The notes: generated by a model not told the origin, from the letters alone. A stretch of 64,000 bases of DNA from Acholeplasma laidlawii (GCF_015709225.1 NZ_JADNRS010000049.1:1-64000), one strand, 5' to 3'; numbered from the stretch's first letter, positions 1 to 9,579 are shown. Numbers and translations: made by a program.

Positions 1-40
1 TTACCTTTAGATAGGTAGGCCCTGATTCTTTATATATATA

Positions 41-403
41 TTATATAGTTAACTGAATTATTAATCCTGTAAGCGCGAATAATAAGGACGTGGTCCATAA
101 CATGATATAAGTCATTCTATCAATTATATTTCTATCTTGAATGTACTCTGGGTAAGTCATCTTCATACGCTTACCAACAATACCTTTAAAGAATTGTTGG
201 ACACCGTATATAAATAAGTCAAATACACCTTCATTTGCTACAAATACCATCCAGCCAAATGTAAAGAGTATAGCGGCTGAAACATAAAAGTAATCAAAGA
301 AATACTTCCAGTCTGGTGAATATAAATAAATTAAACCAAATACAATAGAACCAATCACTATATCTATTAATAATAGTTTTAAAATCTTTCTTTTGTCTCT
401 CAT
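41..403 (-). CDS. small membrane protein, DUF3899-like
   Basis: A 120-residue protein with three predicted membrane segments (about residues 9-27, 38-56 and 97-118). A conserved-looking stretch near residues 57-75 (GVFDLFIYGVQQFF) resembles the DUF3899 family of small Firmicutes membrane proteins; that match is from memory. AAGGAG lies 8 bases before the start, supporting it. The gene is divergent from oppA across a 206-base intergenic region, so the cre-like site there could affect either gene. No function can be assigned. Confidence 0.6.
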   Translation of the reverse strand: MRDKRKILKLLLIDIVIGSIVFGLIYLYSPDWKYFFDYFYVSAAILFTFGWMVFVANEGVFDLFIYGVQQFFKGIVGKRMKMTYPEYIQDRNIIDRMTYIMLWTTSLLFALTGLIIQLTI

Positions 404-493
404 AGGTAAAACTCCTTAAAAAATTGTAAGTGGAAACAGTCAAAGTATATCATAAAAGGGCGATTTTTACGTTTAAAATAAAATTTTTTGCTA

Positions 494-507
494 TGAATAC
501 GTTTACA
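494..507 (+). promoter_or_regulatory. cre-like operator upstream of oppA
   Basis: TGAATACGTTTACA matches the CcpA-box pattern TGWNANCGNTNWCA with one mismatch (T at position 5). It lies 34 bases upstream of the oppA -35 hexamer. A 14-mer differing by one base occurs at 43488-43501. Assignment to CcpA is inference; a ccpA-like gene lies at 35854. Confidence 0.5.
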
Positions 508-541
508 TTACAACATTTGTCGTTTTTTTGAAATATTATTG

Positions 542-570
542 TTGACTAAATAAATCAATTATAGTAAACT
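542..570 (+). promoter_or_regulatory. promoter of oppA
   Basis: TTGACT (542-547) and TAAACT (565-570) are separated by 17 bases. GAGAGGA at 594-600 is the ribosome-binding site of oppA. Confidence 0.55.
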
Positions 571-609
571 CTTTCCATACCTTAATTTGGGTAGAGAGGA
601 AAAGAGAGA

Positions 610-2991
610 ATGAAAAAAATATTATTTACACTTTTAGTGTTACTAAGCGCATTAGTTTTAATCGCATGTACTCCAAAAGATAGTAATACATATCGTACTT
701 ACACAAGCGGAACAGCTAAATTGAATCCATATTCTGAAAGTTTAGCAACTGCTAGTGAATTATTTGATTATGTTACAGATTCACTATATACAGGAGACTA
801 CGATTGGGCTAAAGCAATTGAAGAAGGAACTGCTACAAAAGTAGGTGACTTTACAAATGCTGCATCATTACCATATGCACGTGTTCCAAGAATGGCGGCT
901 GGGGAACCAGTAGACGTTAATGGAGACGGTACTGTTTGGGAAATCACACTTAGAACTGACCTGAAGTTCCAAGATGGTACTCCAATCAACGCAAATACAT
1001 TTGATTATTCATGGAGACAATTATTAGATCCTGATCAATTAAACGTAAGAGCAAGTAACCTTTATGATGCATCTAACTTACCGTTAGTAAACGCAGAGGC
1101 TTACACAAAACAAAAGAGTCCAAAATCTGATGCTTTTGGTGAATTTGTTTGGTTAGTAGATGGAAAAGAAGTGTCCATTGATAACGCATATTCACACGAA
1201 GTTGGTGGTTTTGACTACTACTTCGCTACAGTAGAAGGTTATTTTGTTGAATTCTATGGCGCAGATTATGCATCATACTTCCCAAGAAACTATACTAACT
1301 GGGCACTTACATTAGAAGACGGTTCATTATTAGCTGAAGACGCAGCTGGTAATCTTTCAAAATTACCTAACGGTGATGCAAACCCTGCATTCGATGCAGA
1401 AACAGCATTAGAAGGTTATGTTGCTGGTAGACCACAATTAAGATTTGAAGACGGTGCAGTCGTACCGGTTGCTGAAAATGGCGAACCAGTTGGCGGAACA
1501 AAAATCCCTAACGATCCTATGGCTTGGGCAAATGTTGGTTTCAAAGTTACAGGAACTCACAAATTCCAAATCACATTATCAGAACCTAAAGACGCTTGGT
1601 ACGTTAAAGGTCAATTAATGAGTGGTATTACAGGTGTTGTTCACGAAGCTAAATACGAAGCTGGTAAATCAGCTGATAAACGTACTACTACTTACGGTAC
1701 AATTGACAACCCATTAGTATCTTATGGTGCTTATAACTTAATCGAATGGCAAGATGGCGTATTATACTTATTTGAAAAGAATGATGATCATTACGCAGCT
1801 GACGAATATAGAATTGAAAGAATTAGATACGATGTTATCGCTGATCAAAGTATTGCAGTTAACGAATTTAAAGCAGGGCGTTTAGATATCGTTGGAGCAA
1901 GCGGTGAATACTTCAAAGAATTCAAAGACTCACCACAATTAAAATTAACTCCATCAACAGTGTTCTTCAGATTTGCATTTAACATTGCTGAAAGACCTGA
2001 TGGATCAACTAATCCGATTTTAACTTATCCAGAATTTAGACAAGCATTCTACTACGCAATTGACCGTGAAGAATTTGCATCTGAAGTTAGAGCTCCGGCT
2101 TATGCTAACCAAGGATTCATCGGACCTGTCTACATTGCTACTGAATATGGTTCCGTTTCATACCGTGGATCAGACGCAGGTAAAGCAGTATTTGCTCCAT
2201 TATCACCAGAAACAACTGGATTTAACCCAACTAAAGCTAAACAACTATTTGATGCAGCTTATGCTAAATCAGTAACTGATGGCAATATCGCAAATGGCGA
2301 CAAAGTAACTGTAGAATATACATATTACAAAGTTGAAACTAACGACACTGTTGCTGACTGGGTAAAACAAACAGTTGAAGCTATCTTTGGTGATAAGTTC
2401 GAACTTAAATTAAATGGTGTATCTTCTGATGCATTAGACGCGGCTTGGGATAACTTTGACTTCGACATGACATTTGGTGGATGGCAAGGTCTAAACTTCA
2501 ATCCAGTTTCCTTAATGGGTCAAGTTTATAACTCAATTAGTGGTGCAAATAACATGTTAGAAAATGGTTTCAATACTGGTGATATCGCGTTAGAAATCGA
2601 ACTTCCAAACACTAAAGCAGCATTACAAAGATGGGTTGCTGACTTTAATGAAGAAACAGCATCTGAAGCACAATTAGCAGCATATGGAAGATGGACAGCA
2701 GCTTTAGCTAACTTTGGTGATACAGATACATATTCTGCGACATTTGATAATGTATATAAAGCAGCAGCATCTACATTCTATAACGTAAGTGATGTAAACT
2801 ATACAGGTCGTAACGATGACTTTGATAGAATCACTGCAGCTATGGAAGCGGCTTTATTAGAAGAAATGATCGCGATTCCATTATTTACATCAGTTTCAGC
2901 TACAGTTTATAGTTCAAGAGTCAAATTTGAAGCTACCGAATACCATGCATGGATGGGTTGGGGTGGTCTAAAATACATGTACCTTGACTAA
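610..2991 (+). CDS. oppA: oligopeptide ABC transporter substrate-binding lipoprotein
   Basis: Membrane-anchored peptide-binding component of an Opp-type ABC importer. The signal peptide ends in lipobox VLIAC with lipid-modified Cys20. Family 5 binding-protein features follow: DLKFQDGTPINANTFDYSW near residues 118-136, and the hallmark PEFRQAFYYAIDRE around residue 478. At 793 residues it is about 250 longer than classical OppA; the extra length sits mainly between residues 165 and 310, and homologues in related mollicutes may share it. It heads the oppABCDF cluster and has its own promoter. A hairpin and an internal promoter separate it from oppB, as expected if the binding protein is made in excess over the membrane subunits. 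Peptide uptake fits an amino-acid-scavenging lifestyle; substrate specificity cannot be read from the sequence. Confidence 0.9.
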   Translation: MKKILFTLLVLLSALVLIACTPKDSNTYRTYTSGTAKLNPYSESLATASELFDYVTDSLYTGDYDWAKAIEEGTATKVGDFTNAASLPYARVPRMAAGEPVDVNGDGTVWEITLRTDLKFQDGTPINANTFDYSWRQLLDPDQLNVRASNLYDASNLPLVNAEAYTKQKSPKSDAFGEFVWLVDGKEVSIDNAYSHEVGGFDYYFATVEGYFVEFYGADYASYFPRNYTNWALTLEDGSLLAEDAAGNLSKLPNGDANPAFDAETALEGYVAGRPQLRFEDGAVVPVAENGEPVGGTKIPNDPMAWANVGFKVTGTHKFQITLSEPKDAWYVKGQLMSGITGVVHEAKYEAGKSADKRTTTYGTIDNPLVSYGAYNLIEWQDGVLYLFEKNDDHYAADEYRIERIRYDVIADQSIAVNEFKAGRLDIVGASGEYFKEFKDSPQLKLTPSTVFFRFAFNIAERPDGSTNPILTYPEFRQAFYYAIDREEFASEVRAPAYANQGFIGPVYIATEYGSVSYRGSDAGKAVFAPLSPETTGFNPTKAKQLFDAAYAKSVTDGNIANGDKVTVEYTYYKVETNDTVADWVKQTVEAIFGDKFELKLNGVSSDALDAAWDNFDFDMTFGGWQGLNFNPVSLMGQVYNSISGANNMLENGFNTGDIALEIELPNTKAALQRWVADFNEETASEAQLAAYGRWTAALANFGDTDTYSATFDNVYKAAASTFYNVSDVNYTGRNDDFDRITAAMEAALLEEMIAIPLFTSVSATVYSSRVKFEATEYHAWMGWGGLKYMYLD

Positions 2992-2998
2992 AAAAGTA

Positions 2999-3027
2999 TT
3001 GTATTTTAACTAAACACATAGTATAAT
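2999..3027 (+). promoter_or_regulatory. internal promoter ahead of oppB
   Basis: TTGTAT (2999-3004) and TATAAT (3022-3027) are separated by 17 bases in the oppA-oppB gap. It would give the permease/ATPase genes transcription independent of oppA. Confidence 0.45.
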
Positions 3028-3042
3028 AAGTAAAACTTATTT

Positions 3043-3088
3043 CGACAGTAAGACCCTGATGATATAAAGCATTAGGGTTCTTATGTCG
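3043..3088 (+). other. long imperfect hairpin between oppA and oppB
   Basis: The arms 3043-3061 (starting CGACAGTAAGACCCT) and 3070-3088 (ending TTCTTATGTCG) pair over about 19 positions with a few mismatches and bulges. No U-run follows, so it is not a standard terminator. It could be an mRNA-stabilising or processing structure protecting the oppA transcript, or a leader fold of the oppB transcript. It ends 8 bases before the oppB Shine-Dalgarno. Confidence 0.55.
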
Positions 3089-3104
3089 TATGAATGGAGA
3101 AATT

Positions 3105-4064
3105 ATGAGAAATTATATCTTAAAAAGGGTTTTCCTCATTTTCATAACAGCGGCAATTATCATTTTTTTAGTATTCGTATTTATTAAAATGTTGCCAAAC
3201 TATCACGCAGCTGTTCTAGGAGTTGACCCAGAACTACGAAAACTACTTGAGGAATTAGAGGGATATAATAAGCCGATCTTAGAACAATTTGTGATATGGA
3301 TAAGAAATATTATTCAGTCTGGTAGTTTAGGAAGATCATTAAATAGAAGTAGAGACGTTACTGCTATTTTAGCTGATAGAATTCCTGTATCACTTAGATT
3401 AAATATCGTTCCTTATTTATTATCAATTCCAATTGGTATAGGATTAGGGATTTGGGCCGCACTTAAAAAGAATAAACTAACCGATCATTTAATTTCGATT
3501 GGTGTTGTTATTTTTATTTCCGTACCAACCTTTGTTGTAGCAACATTACTACAATATACAGTTGTCTACCAACTAGAGTGGTTAGACACACCTTTTGTTG
3601 CATCTAATATTGACTTCGCAGAGAATATCTTTAGAGGTCTAGCATCTTATGTAATGCCTGTTGTCGTTATGACTATTGGTTCTGTAGCTGGTTTAACAAG
3701 ATTAACTAGAGCGGAATTAACGGAAGTATTAACATCAGAATTTATGTTATTAAGTAGAACAAAAGGATTAAACAAAAAGCAAGCAACAGTAAGACATGCG
3801 CTAAGAAATGCATTAGTTCCAATTGCACCATCTTTACTTGGTGGATTTGTATCTATCCTTTCTGGATCACTAATTATTGAAAGAATCTTTAGAGTTGAAG
3901 GCGTCGGTGGTATTTACATCGAAGCATTCAACAACAGAGATTATCCGTTAATCATGGGTTATCTAATGTTTTATACTGTAATCGGTTTATTTGCAGGTTT
4001 AATCGTTGATATTTCATACGGTATTATTGATCCAAGAATTAGAGTAGGAGCTGGAAAACGATGA
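3105..4064 (+). CDS. oppB: oligopeptide ABC transporter permease
   Basis: Inner permease subunit of the peptide importer, 319 residues with about six membrane helices. The EAA-type cytoplasmic loop that docks the ATPase is visible around residues 205-240 (SEFMLLSRTKGL, then RHALRNALVP). An ATG at 3090 is also in frame, but GGAGA at 3096-3100 precedes the ATG at 3105, and MRNYILKR is a typical OppB start, so 3105 is chosen. The stop overlaps the oppC start in an ATGA arrangement, indicating translational coupling. Confidence 0.9.
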   Translation: MRNYILKRVFLIFITAAIIIFLVFVFIKMLPNYHAAVLGVDPELRKLLEELEGYNKPILEQFVIWIRNIIQSGSLGRSLNRSRDVTAILADRIPVSLRLNIVPYLLSIPIGIGLGIWAALKKNKLTDHLISIGVVIFISVPTFVVATLLQYTVVYQLEWLDTPFVASNIDFAENIFRGLASYVMPVVVMTIGSVAGLTRLTRAELTEVLTSEFMLLSRTKGLNKKQATVRHALRNALVPIAPSLLGGFVSILSGSLIIERIFRVEGVGGIYIEAFNNRDYPLIMGYLMFYTVIGLFAGLIVDISYGIIDPRIRVGAGKR

Positions 4065-5374
4065 ACAATATAAATGTAGATAAAAGTAAATTTGTATTTA
4101 CTCAAGATACGGGCGTTATCTATGATGAACAACTTAAGTCAAAGTCTGTAGGTTATTATCAAGATGCTTGGAACCGCTTTAAGAAGAATAAAGCTTCTTT
4201 AATCGCGTTTATTATCTTAATCGTTATTATGCTGATGTCAATGGTTGGTCCTCACATCAGAAACTATGATCTTGTAAGTAATCAAGAAAGTAGAAAATGG
4301 ACTGACAGATTAAAAGAAATGCCGCCAAGAATCTCTGGTTTAGAGTGGCTTGGTTTTAATGGTCACAAAACCTTAGAAGGGTTCCCTCAACGTTTTGATA
4401 TTTTACTTAATGATCAGAATGCTGAAGGTATTATTATTGGTAACTTTAGTAAACCAAATGCAGTAGGTATGGTTAAAGTTAAAGTTGACTATTACAAGTA
4501 TGTAGATTACATGAACTCTTATGATAGTTATTTATCATTATCTATTAAAGAATATGAAACTATTAAAGCATATGAAGCATCAAATCCTGGTGAAGTTATT
4601 ATTCATGAGGATGGTGAACTAATAAACGGTACATACCGTGTCAGAGTTCATTTCTTTAAATTCTTAGAAGTGGTTTATGGAAACACAAATCAAGACTTTT
4701 GGTTTGGATCTACAGTTGCAGGTAATGACCTATTTACATTAATGTGGGAAGGTTTAAGTGTTTCTTTATTAATCGCATTTATGGTTGCTGCTATTAATAT
4801 TATTGTAGGTATTATTGTTGGTTCTATATCTGGTTATTATGGTGGTACATTAGACTTAGTTATTGAACGTATTTCTGAAATTTTATCAGGATTACCGTTT
4901 ATGGCTATCTTAACACTATTATTATTAAGATTTGGTAATACAACTTGGATTGTTATCATAGCATTCACATTAACCGGATGGCTAGGTATATCCGCACTAA
5001 CCCGTGCACAATTTTATAGATATAAAAACCGTGAATATGTACTTGCAGCTAGAACACTAGGTGCTAGTGATATTCGTATTATGGCAAAACATATTTTCCC
5101 GAGTACTGTAGGTACTTTAATTACATCTTTAGTATTATATATTCCAGGTGTTATTACATCAGAATCAACATTTGCATACCTTGGTATTATTAACTATAGT
5201 AATGCTCAAAGTTTCGGTGCATTACTATCAGATGGTCAAGCACGTATGATGTCAGCATTCCATTTAGTTATCTTCCCATCATTAGTTATTTCATTTATGA
5301 TCTTAGCATTTAACTTATTTGGTAATGGTTTACGTGACGCATTTAACCCATCCTTGAGAGGAGTTGAAGAATAA
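4061..5374 (+). CDS. oppC: oligopeptide ABC transporter permease, long form
   Basis: Second permease subunit, 437 residues against about 300 for the classical form. An N-terminal cytoplasmic segment and the first helix (about residues 45-66) are followed by an extracytoplasmic insertion of roughly 140 residues before the binding-protein-dependent transport core (about residues 228-430). The EAA loop is clear (NREYVLAARTLGASDIRI, about residues 321-338). The insertion faces the binding protein and may pair with the enlarged OppA; that is inference. It overlaps both neighbours by 1-4 bases. Confidence 0.9.
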   Translation: MNNINVDKSKFVFTQDTGVIYDEQLKSKSVGYYQDAWNRFKKNKASLIAFIILIVIMLMSMVGPHIRNYDLVSNQESRKWTDRLKEMPPRISGLEWLGFNGHKTLEGFPQRFDILLNDQNAEGIIIGNFSKPNAVGMVKVKVDYYKYVDYMNSYDSYLSLSIKEYETIKAYEASNPGEVIIHEDGELINGTYRVRVHFFKFLEVVYGNTNQDFWFGSTVAGNDLFTLMWEGLSVSLLIAFMVAAINIIVGIIVGSISGYYGGTLDLVIERISEILSGLPFMAILTLLLLRFGNTTWIVIIAFTLTGWLGISALTRAQFYRYKNREYVLAARTLGASDIRIMAKHIFPSTVGTLITSLVLYIPGVITSESTFAYLGIINYSNAQSFGALLSDGQARMMSAFHLVIFPSLVISFMILAFNLFGNGLRDAFNPSLRGVEE

Positions 5375-6483
5375 TGTCAGACAAAATTTTATCCGTTCAA
5401 GATTTAACTGTCTCATTTAGAACTCAACAAGGTACACTAAAAGCCGTTCGTGGAATTAACTTCGATTTACATCGTGGTGAAACACTTGCGATTGTTGGTG
5501 AAAGTGGTTCTGGTAAGAGTGTTACATCTAGAGCAATTATTGGTATATTAGCTGGAAACTCCATCCATGAAAAAGGATCTATTTACTACTATGACAGTGG
5601 CATTAAGAAATTAAAGCAAACCGAAGGTAGTGAAGAAGATCAACAAAATGAAGATGAAACTGATATTATCGACTTAATGACAATCTCAGAAGATGATTTC
5701 CATTTATTAAGAGGGACTAAAATCTCAATGATCTTCCAAGATCCAATGAGTAGTTTAAACCCAATTATGCGTGTGGGTAATCAAATTTCAGAAGCCCTTT
5801 ATTTAAAAATGGGTATGACAAAAGAACAAGCTAAAGCAAGAGCTATTGAACTTATGGAAGAAGTGGGTATTACAAATGCTGCACAACGTTATTCTAACTA
5901 TCCGTTCCAATTTTCAGGTGGGATGAGACAAAGAATCGTTATCGCGATTGCACTTGCAAATAATGCTGAAATCCTAATCTGTGACGAGCCAACTACAGCT
6001 TTAGACGTTACAATTCAAGCTCAAATATTAGAATTAATTAATCGTATCAAAAAAGAACGTAACCTTTCAGTTATCTTCATTACACACGATTTAGGTGTTG
6101 TTGCGAATATGGCTGACCGTGTTGCAGTAATGTATGCTGGTAAGATTGTTGAAACTGGTAATGTGGAAGAAATCTTCTATGATCCAAAACACCCATATAC
6201 TTGGGCACTTCTATCAGCAATGCCTGATTTAGATTCAAAAGATAAACTATTTGCTATTCCTGGAACACCACCAGATATGCATTTCCCACCTGTTGGTGAT
6301 GCTTTTGCCCCAAGAAATAAATTTGCTATGCAAATCGATTTTGAGCAAGAACCACCTCTATTTAAGGTCAGTGAAACGCATTATGCTTCAACCTGGTTGT
6401 TACATCCAGATGCACCTAAAGTGGATTTACCTGAATCTTTAAAGAGAAGAATTGAAAAGAATAAGGCAGGTATAACACGATGA
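5374..6483 (+). CDS. oppD: oligopeptide ABC transporter ATPase OppD
   Basis: Cytoplasmic ATPase subunit, 369 residues. Walker A is GESGSGKS (residues 42-49), the Q-loop is in MIFQDPMSSLNP, the signature is FSGGMRQR, Walker B is LICDEPTTALD, and the switch histidine is in FITHDLG. A C-terminal oligopeptide/dipeptide extension (HPYTWALLSAMPDLD) is present. An acidic insert (about residues 75-100, EGSEEDQQNEDETD) sits between Walker A and the Q-loop, the same place where OppF has its charged insert. The start overlaps the oppC stop by one base. Confidence 0.93.
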   Translation: MSDKILSVQDLTVSFRTQQGTLKAVRGINFDLHRGETLAIVGESGSGKSVTSRAIIGILAGNSIHEKGSIYYYDSGIKKLKQTEGSEEDQQNEDETDIIDLMTISEDDFHLLRGTKISMIFQDPMSSLNPIMRVGNQISEALYLKMGMTKEQAKARAIELMEEVGITNAAQRYSNYPFQFSGGMRQRIVIAIALANNAEILICDEPTTALDVTIQAQILELINRIKKERNLSVIFITHDLGVVANMADRVAVMYAGKIVETGNVEEIFYDPKHPYTWALLSAMPDLDSKDKLFAIPGTPPDMHFPPVGDAFAPRNKFAMQIDFEQEPPLFKVSETHYASTWLLHPDAPKVDLPESLKRRIEKNKAGITR

Positions 6484-7787
6484 ATAGAGAAAAAGTCTTA
6501 GAAGTTAAAGGTCTAGAACAACACTTTAAAGTGGGTTCAGGACGTAATAAAATGGTCGTTAAGGCTGTTGACGGGATTAGTTTTGATATCTATAAAGGTG
6601 AAGTATTTGGTCTTGTAGGTGAATCAGGCTGTGGTAAAACTACGACTGGTCGTACAATCGTTAAATTATATGATGCTACGAATGGTGAAATCTTATTTAA
6701 AGGTCAACGTATTGGTGGTGGTGTAGGTACTTATGTTAAGCGCATTAAAGAAGCTAAAGCAGAAGCTAAGGCAGAAATCGATGCATTAAAGAGCGATACT
6801 ACTACGGATAATAAAGATAAAATAGCACAAATTAAAAAAGATTTAAGTTTATTAGTTAAAGCCCAAAAACAAGAAATTAAAAGAATGAAAAAGGACAATG
6901 CTTTCAAAGGTGAATTAATAAACACCATGAAGAAAGTACAAATGATTTTCCAAGATCCAATTTCATCCTTAAATCCACGTATGACAGTTAAAGAAATTAT
7001 CGCTGAGGGTTTACGTATTGGTGGTTTAAGGGATTCTAAAGTTATTGATGAAAAAGTATTTGAAATCTTAAAAGTTGTTGGTCTTGTTCCAGAACACGCA
7101 TTCCGTTATCCACATGAGTTCTCAGGTGGACAACGTCAACGTATTGGTATTGCCAGAGCGTTAATTGTTGAACCTGAATTATTAATTGCAGACGAACCTA
7201 TTAGTGCACTTGACGTATCTATTCAAGCTCAAGTCATTAACTTACTAAAAGATTTACAAAGTACTTTAAACTTAACTATTTTATTCATTGCTCACGACTT
7301 ATCAGTTGTTAAATACTTTAGTGATCGTATCGCGGTTATGCACTTTGGTAAAATTGTTGAATTAGCTTCATCAGAAGATTTATTCAATAATCCACTGCAT
7401 CCATATACTAAATCACTTTTATCAGCAATTCCATTCCCGAACCCAATTTATGAAAAGACACGTAAGAGATTCTCTTATGATGCATCAGTTCATAACTACA
7501 GTGAAACAAATCAACCATCGCTAGTCGATGTTGGTGGTAATCACTTTGTATACGGTTCACCAGATGAAATTGCAAACTATAAAAAAGAAGTTGTAGAAGC
7601 ATCTAAAGCTAAAACTAGCTCAACACCTGTTGATGTAGTAGCTAAAGCTGAAATTGAAGAAAAAGTAGTTGCTAAAAAAACAGCTACTAAGAAACCGACA
7701 GCAGCAAAAGCACCAGCTAAAAAAGCTGATGCAACAACAAAAAAGGCACCCGCTAAAAAGCCAGCTGCTAAAAAAGTAACTAAATAA
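6480..7787 (+). CDS. oppF: oligopeptide ABC transporter ATPase OppF with charged insert and Lys/Ala tail
   Basis: Second ATPase subunit. Walker A is GESGCGKT (residues 47-54), then Q-loop [13 protein letters not shown], signature FSGGQRQR, Walker [13 protein letters not shown] and switch His in IAHDLS. At 435 residues it is about 100 longer than classical OppF. Two additions explain this: a coiled-coil-like Lys/Glu/Ala insert at about residues 84-145 between Walker A and the Q-loop, and a C-terminal tail (about residues 385-435) of alternating Lys, Ala, Pro and Thr ([19 protein letters not shown]) that resembles histone-H1-like tails. The tail's function is unknown; binding to nucleic acid or anionic lipid is possible. 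It overlaps oppD by 4 bases and is followed by a terminator. Confidence 0.92.
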   Translation: MNREKVLEVKGLEQHFKVGSGRNKMVVKAVDGISFDIYKGEVFGLVGESGCGKTTTGRTIVKLYDATNGEILFKGQRIGGGVGTYVKRIKEAKAEAKAEIDALKSDTTTDNKDKIAQIKKDLSLLVKAQKQEIKRMKKDNAFKGELINTMKKVQMIFQDPISSLNPRMTVKEIIAEGLRIGGLRDSKVIDEKVFEILKVVGLVPEHAFRYPHEFSGGQRQRIGIARALIVEPELLIADEPISALDVSIQAQVINLLKDLQSTLNLTILFIAHDLSVVKYFSDRIAVMHFGKIVELASSEDLFNNPLHPYTKSLLSAIPFPNPIYEKTRKRFSYDASVHNYSETNQPSLVDVGGNHFVYGSPDEIANYKKEVVEASKAKTSSTPVDVVAKAEIEEKVVAKKTATKKPTAAKAPAKKADATTKKAPAKKPAAKKVTK

Positions 7788-7795
7788 AACTTTTT

Positions 7796-7830
7796 AAAAA
7801 GAGAGTTTCCTTGGGGAACTCTCTTTTATC
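7796..7830 (+). terminator. terminator of the opp operon
   Basis: GAGAGTTTCC and GGAACTCTC form a stem with a short loop, flanked by A-rich and T-rich tracts. It may also serve the convergent gene at 7840. Confidence 0.8.
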
Positions 7831-7839
7831 TTTAACTAG

Positions 7840-8562
7840 TTATTTATTTAATAAATCAATTAAATGTTTAGATGCAAAATCATAATATGGAGTTGGTGGA
7901 TTTGTTGTACTGTGAACAAAATAAGCAACATGATCATCCAAAAAGTGGTAAACATTAATTAAAACAATGTTTTGTTTGTGGTTTCTAGCAAATAATACCA
8001 TGTTTGTAGATTTAGCAAGTTCTTGTGTAAACTTCTTATCTGATTTAAACTGGTAAATAATTCTTTGACTATATTTTGCATTTTTGTATAGATGCATTTC
8101 TAATTTGTTAATCGATTTTTCAATGATTTCATTTTCAAAACTTAAGCTATTATCTGCAATCGCAACCACAATATAAAGCGTTTTAAATGCACGTTTGTTA
8201 TTTGGTCCATTATCTATCTTATAGTAAATGCTGTAACCGCCATAAGACTTATATAACTGGTATTTTTCTTTTTTTAACATCTCAAACCATGCTTGAGATA
8301 ATATGATCTGGTTTGTTTCTACTGCAGGTGCTAGATTTTCAAATAATGCACTATGTCTATATAAGAAATTATAGTAATCAAACTTAGATTTTAAGACTAA
8401 ACTTAAGATTAAACCAATAAGTAATATGACAAATAAAATCGGCATTAACACATTAAATTCAAGTGGTAAAAATAGTAAAAACACTAAGAGTGCAAAGGTG
8501 ATTACGACCTCAATTAAGATCCAAATTAAAAACTTTTTTTGTAATTTATTATATGTATTCAT
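7840..8562 (-). CDS. membrane-anchored protein of unknown function
   Basis: A 240-residue protein I do not recognise. Two hydrophobic helices at about residues 12-33 and 35-58 are followed by a soluble, presumably cytoplasmic domain of about 180 residues rich in Tyr, Lys and Asn. No catalytic motif is apparent. AGAGGA lies 9 bases upstream of the start. It is convergent with oppF and divergent from the suf operon, so it is probably monocistronic. Upstream, 8563-8809 holds only the suf promoter region and AT-rich sequence. Confidence 0.7.
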   Translation of the reverse strand: MNTYNKLQKKFLIWILIEVVITFALLVFLLFLPLEFNVLMPILFVILLIGLILSLVLKSKFDYYNFLYRHSALFENLAPAVETNQIILSQAWFEMLKKEKYQLYKSYGGYSIYYKIDNGPNNKRAFKTLYIVVAIADNSLSFENEIIEKSINKLEMHLYKNAKYSQRIIYQFKSDKKFTQELAKSTNMVLFARNHKQNIVLINVYHFLDDHVAYFVHSTTNPPTPYYDFASKHLIDLLNK

Positions 8563-8766
8563 ATCATCATTTCCTCTAGTGATATTCTATCATATTAACG
8601 TCCTAAATCGTAAATATAGAAGTCAGTTTCATGGGTTTTTACCACAATTAGTTTAAATTATGTATTTTATACATCATATTATAAATAGAAATGTAGTAAC
8701 AATATTAGAATCTTTAAAATAACTTAAATATAAAACCTATGTTTAGATATCTAAGGCATTTAATGT

Positions 8767-8772
8767 TATAAT
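8767..8772 (+). promoter_or_regulatory. -10 element of the suf operon promoter
   Basis: TATAAT 38 bases before sufC. Only weak -35 candidates (TTAGAT at 8743-8748, 18-base spacing) are visible. Confidence 0.4.
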
Positions 8773-8809
8773 AATTTAGGTAAATATTAATTTGTAGAAG
8801 GAGAATATA

Positions 8810-9577
8810 ATGTCAACATTAACAATCAATGATTTACACGTATCCATTGAAGACAAAGAAATCTTGAAAGGTGTTAACTTAACTGTAAAAACAGGTGAAG
8901 TACACGCAATCATGGGTCCAAATGGTACAGGTAAATCCACTTTAGCTTCAGCATTAATGGGCCATCCTAAATATGAAGTGACACAAGGAAGTGCATTTTT
9001 AGATGATGCAGACCTATTAGAATTAGAAGTAGATGAGCGCGCTCGTCAAGGACTTTTTTTAGCTATGCAATACCCACAAGAGGTTAGTGGTGTAACCAAT
9101 TCAGATTTTATGCGTCAAGCATTAAAAGCTGTTACAGGTAAAGATGTACCACTTATCAAGTTCATTATGGATTATGAACAATATGCAAGTGAATTAAAAA
9201 TGCGTGAAGACTTACCACACCGTTACTTAAACGAAGGTTTTTCAGGTGGGGAAAGAAAACGCAATGAAATACTTCAACTTAAAACTTTAAAACCTAAATT
9301 TGCTATTTTAGATGAAATTGACTCAGGTTTAGATATTGACGCATTACGTATTGTGGGCGAGAATGTCAACGACATGGTTTCACCTGATTTTGGGTGTATA
9401 CTAATTACCCACTATCAAAGAATTTTGGATTACATTAAACCAACACACGTTCATATTATGATAAATGGTAAGATTGTATTATCAGGTGGTAGTGACTTAA
9501 TAGAAAAAATCGATCAATCTGGTTATGAATGGGTAAAAGAAGAACTAGGTATTGATTTTGAAGTTGGTAAAGAATAA
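8810..9577 (+). CDS. sufC: Fe-S cluster assembly ATPase SufC
   Basis: ABC-type ATPase of the SUF scaffold, forming the SufBCD complex on which Fe-S clusters are built. Walker A GPNGTGKS is at residues 36-43, the signature is FSGGERKRNEILQL, and Walker B is FAILDEIDSGLDIDA, with the SufC-specific DEIDSGLD. At 255 residues it has normal length. GAAGGAG lies 7 bases before the ATG. It is first of five genes in the Firmicutes order sufC-D-S-U-B with gaps of 2-13 bases or overlaps, hence one operon. Confidence 0.95.
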   Translation: MSTLTINDLHVSIEDKEILKGVNLTVKTGEVHAIMGPNGTGKSTLASALMGHPKYEVTQGSAFLDDADLLELEVDERARQGLFLAMQYPQEVSGVTNSDFMRQALKAVTGKDVPLIKFIMDYEQYASELKMREDLPHRYLNEGFSGGERKRNEILQLKTLKPKFAILDEIDSGLDIDALRIVGENVNDMVSPDFGCILITHYQRILDYIKPTHVHIMINGKIVLSGGSDLIEKIDQSGYEWVKEELGIDFEVGKE

Positions 9578-9579
9578 TT

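Noticed and set aside
1-40. Possible gene end at the window edge
   Set aside because: Forty AT-rich bases with no interpretable coding signal.
2060-2275. Small open frame within oppA in another frame
   Set aside because: Internal to a conserved gene without its own ribosome-binding site.
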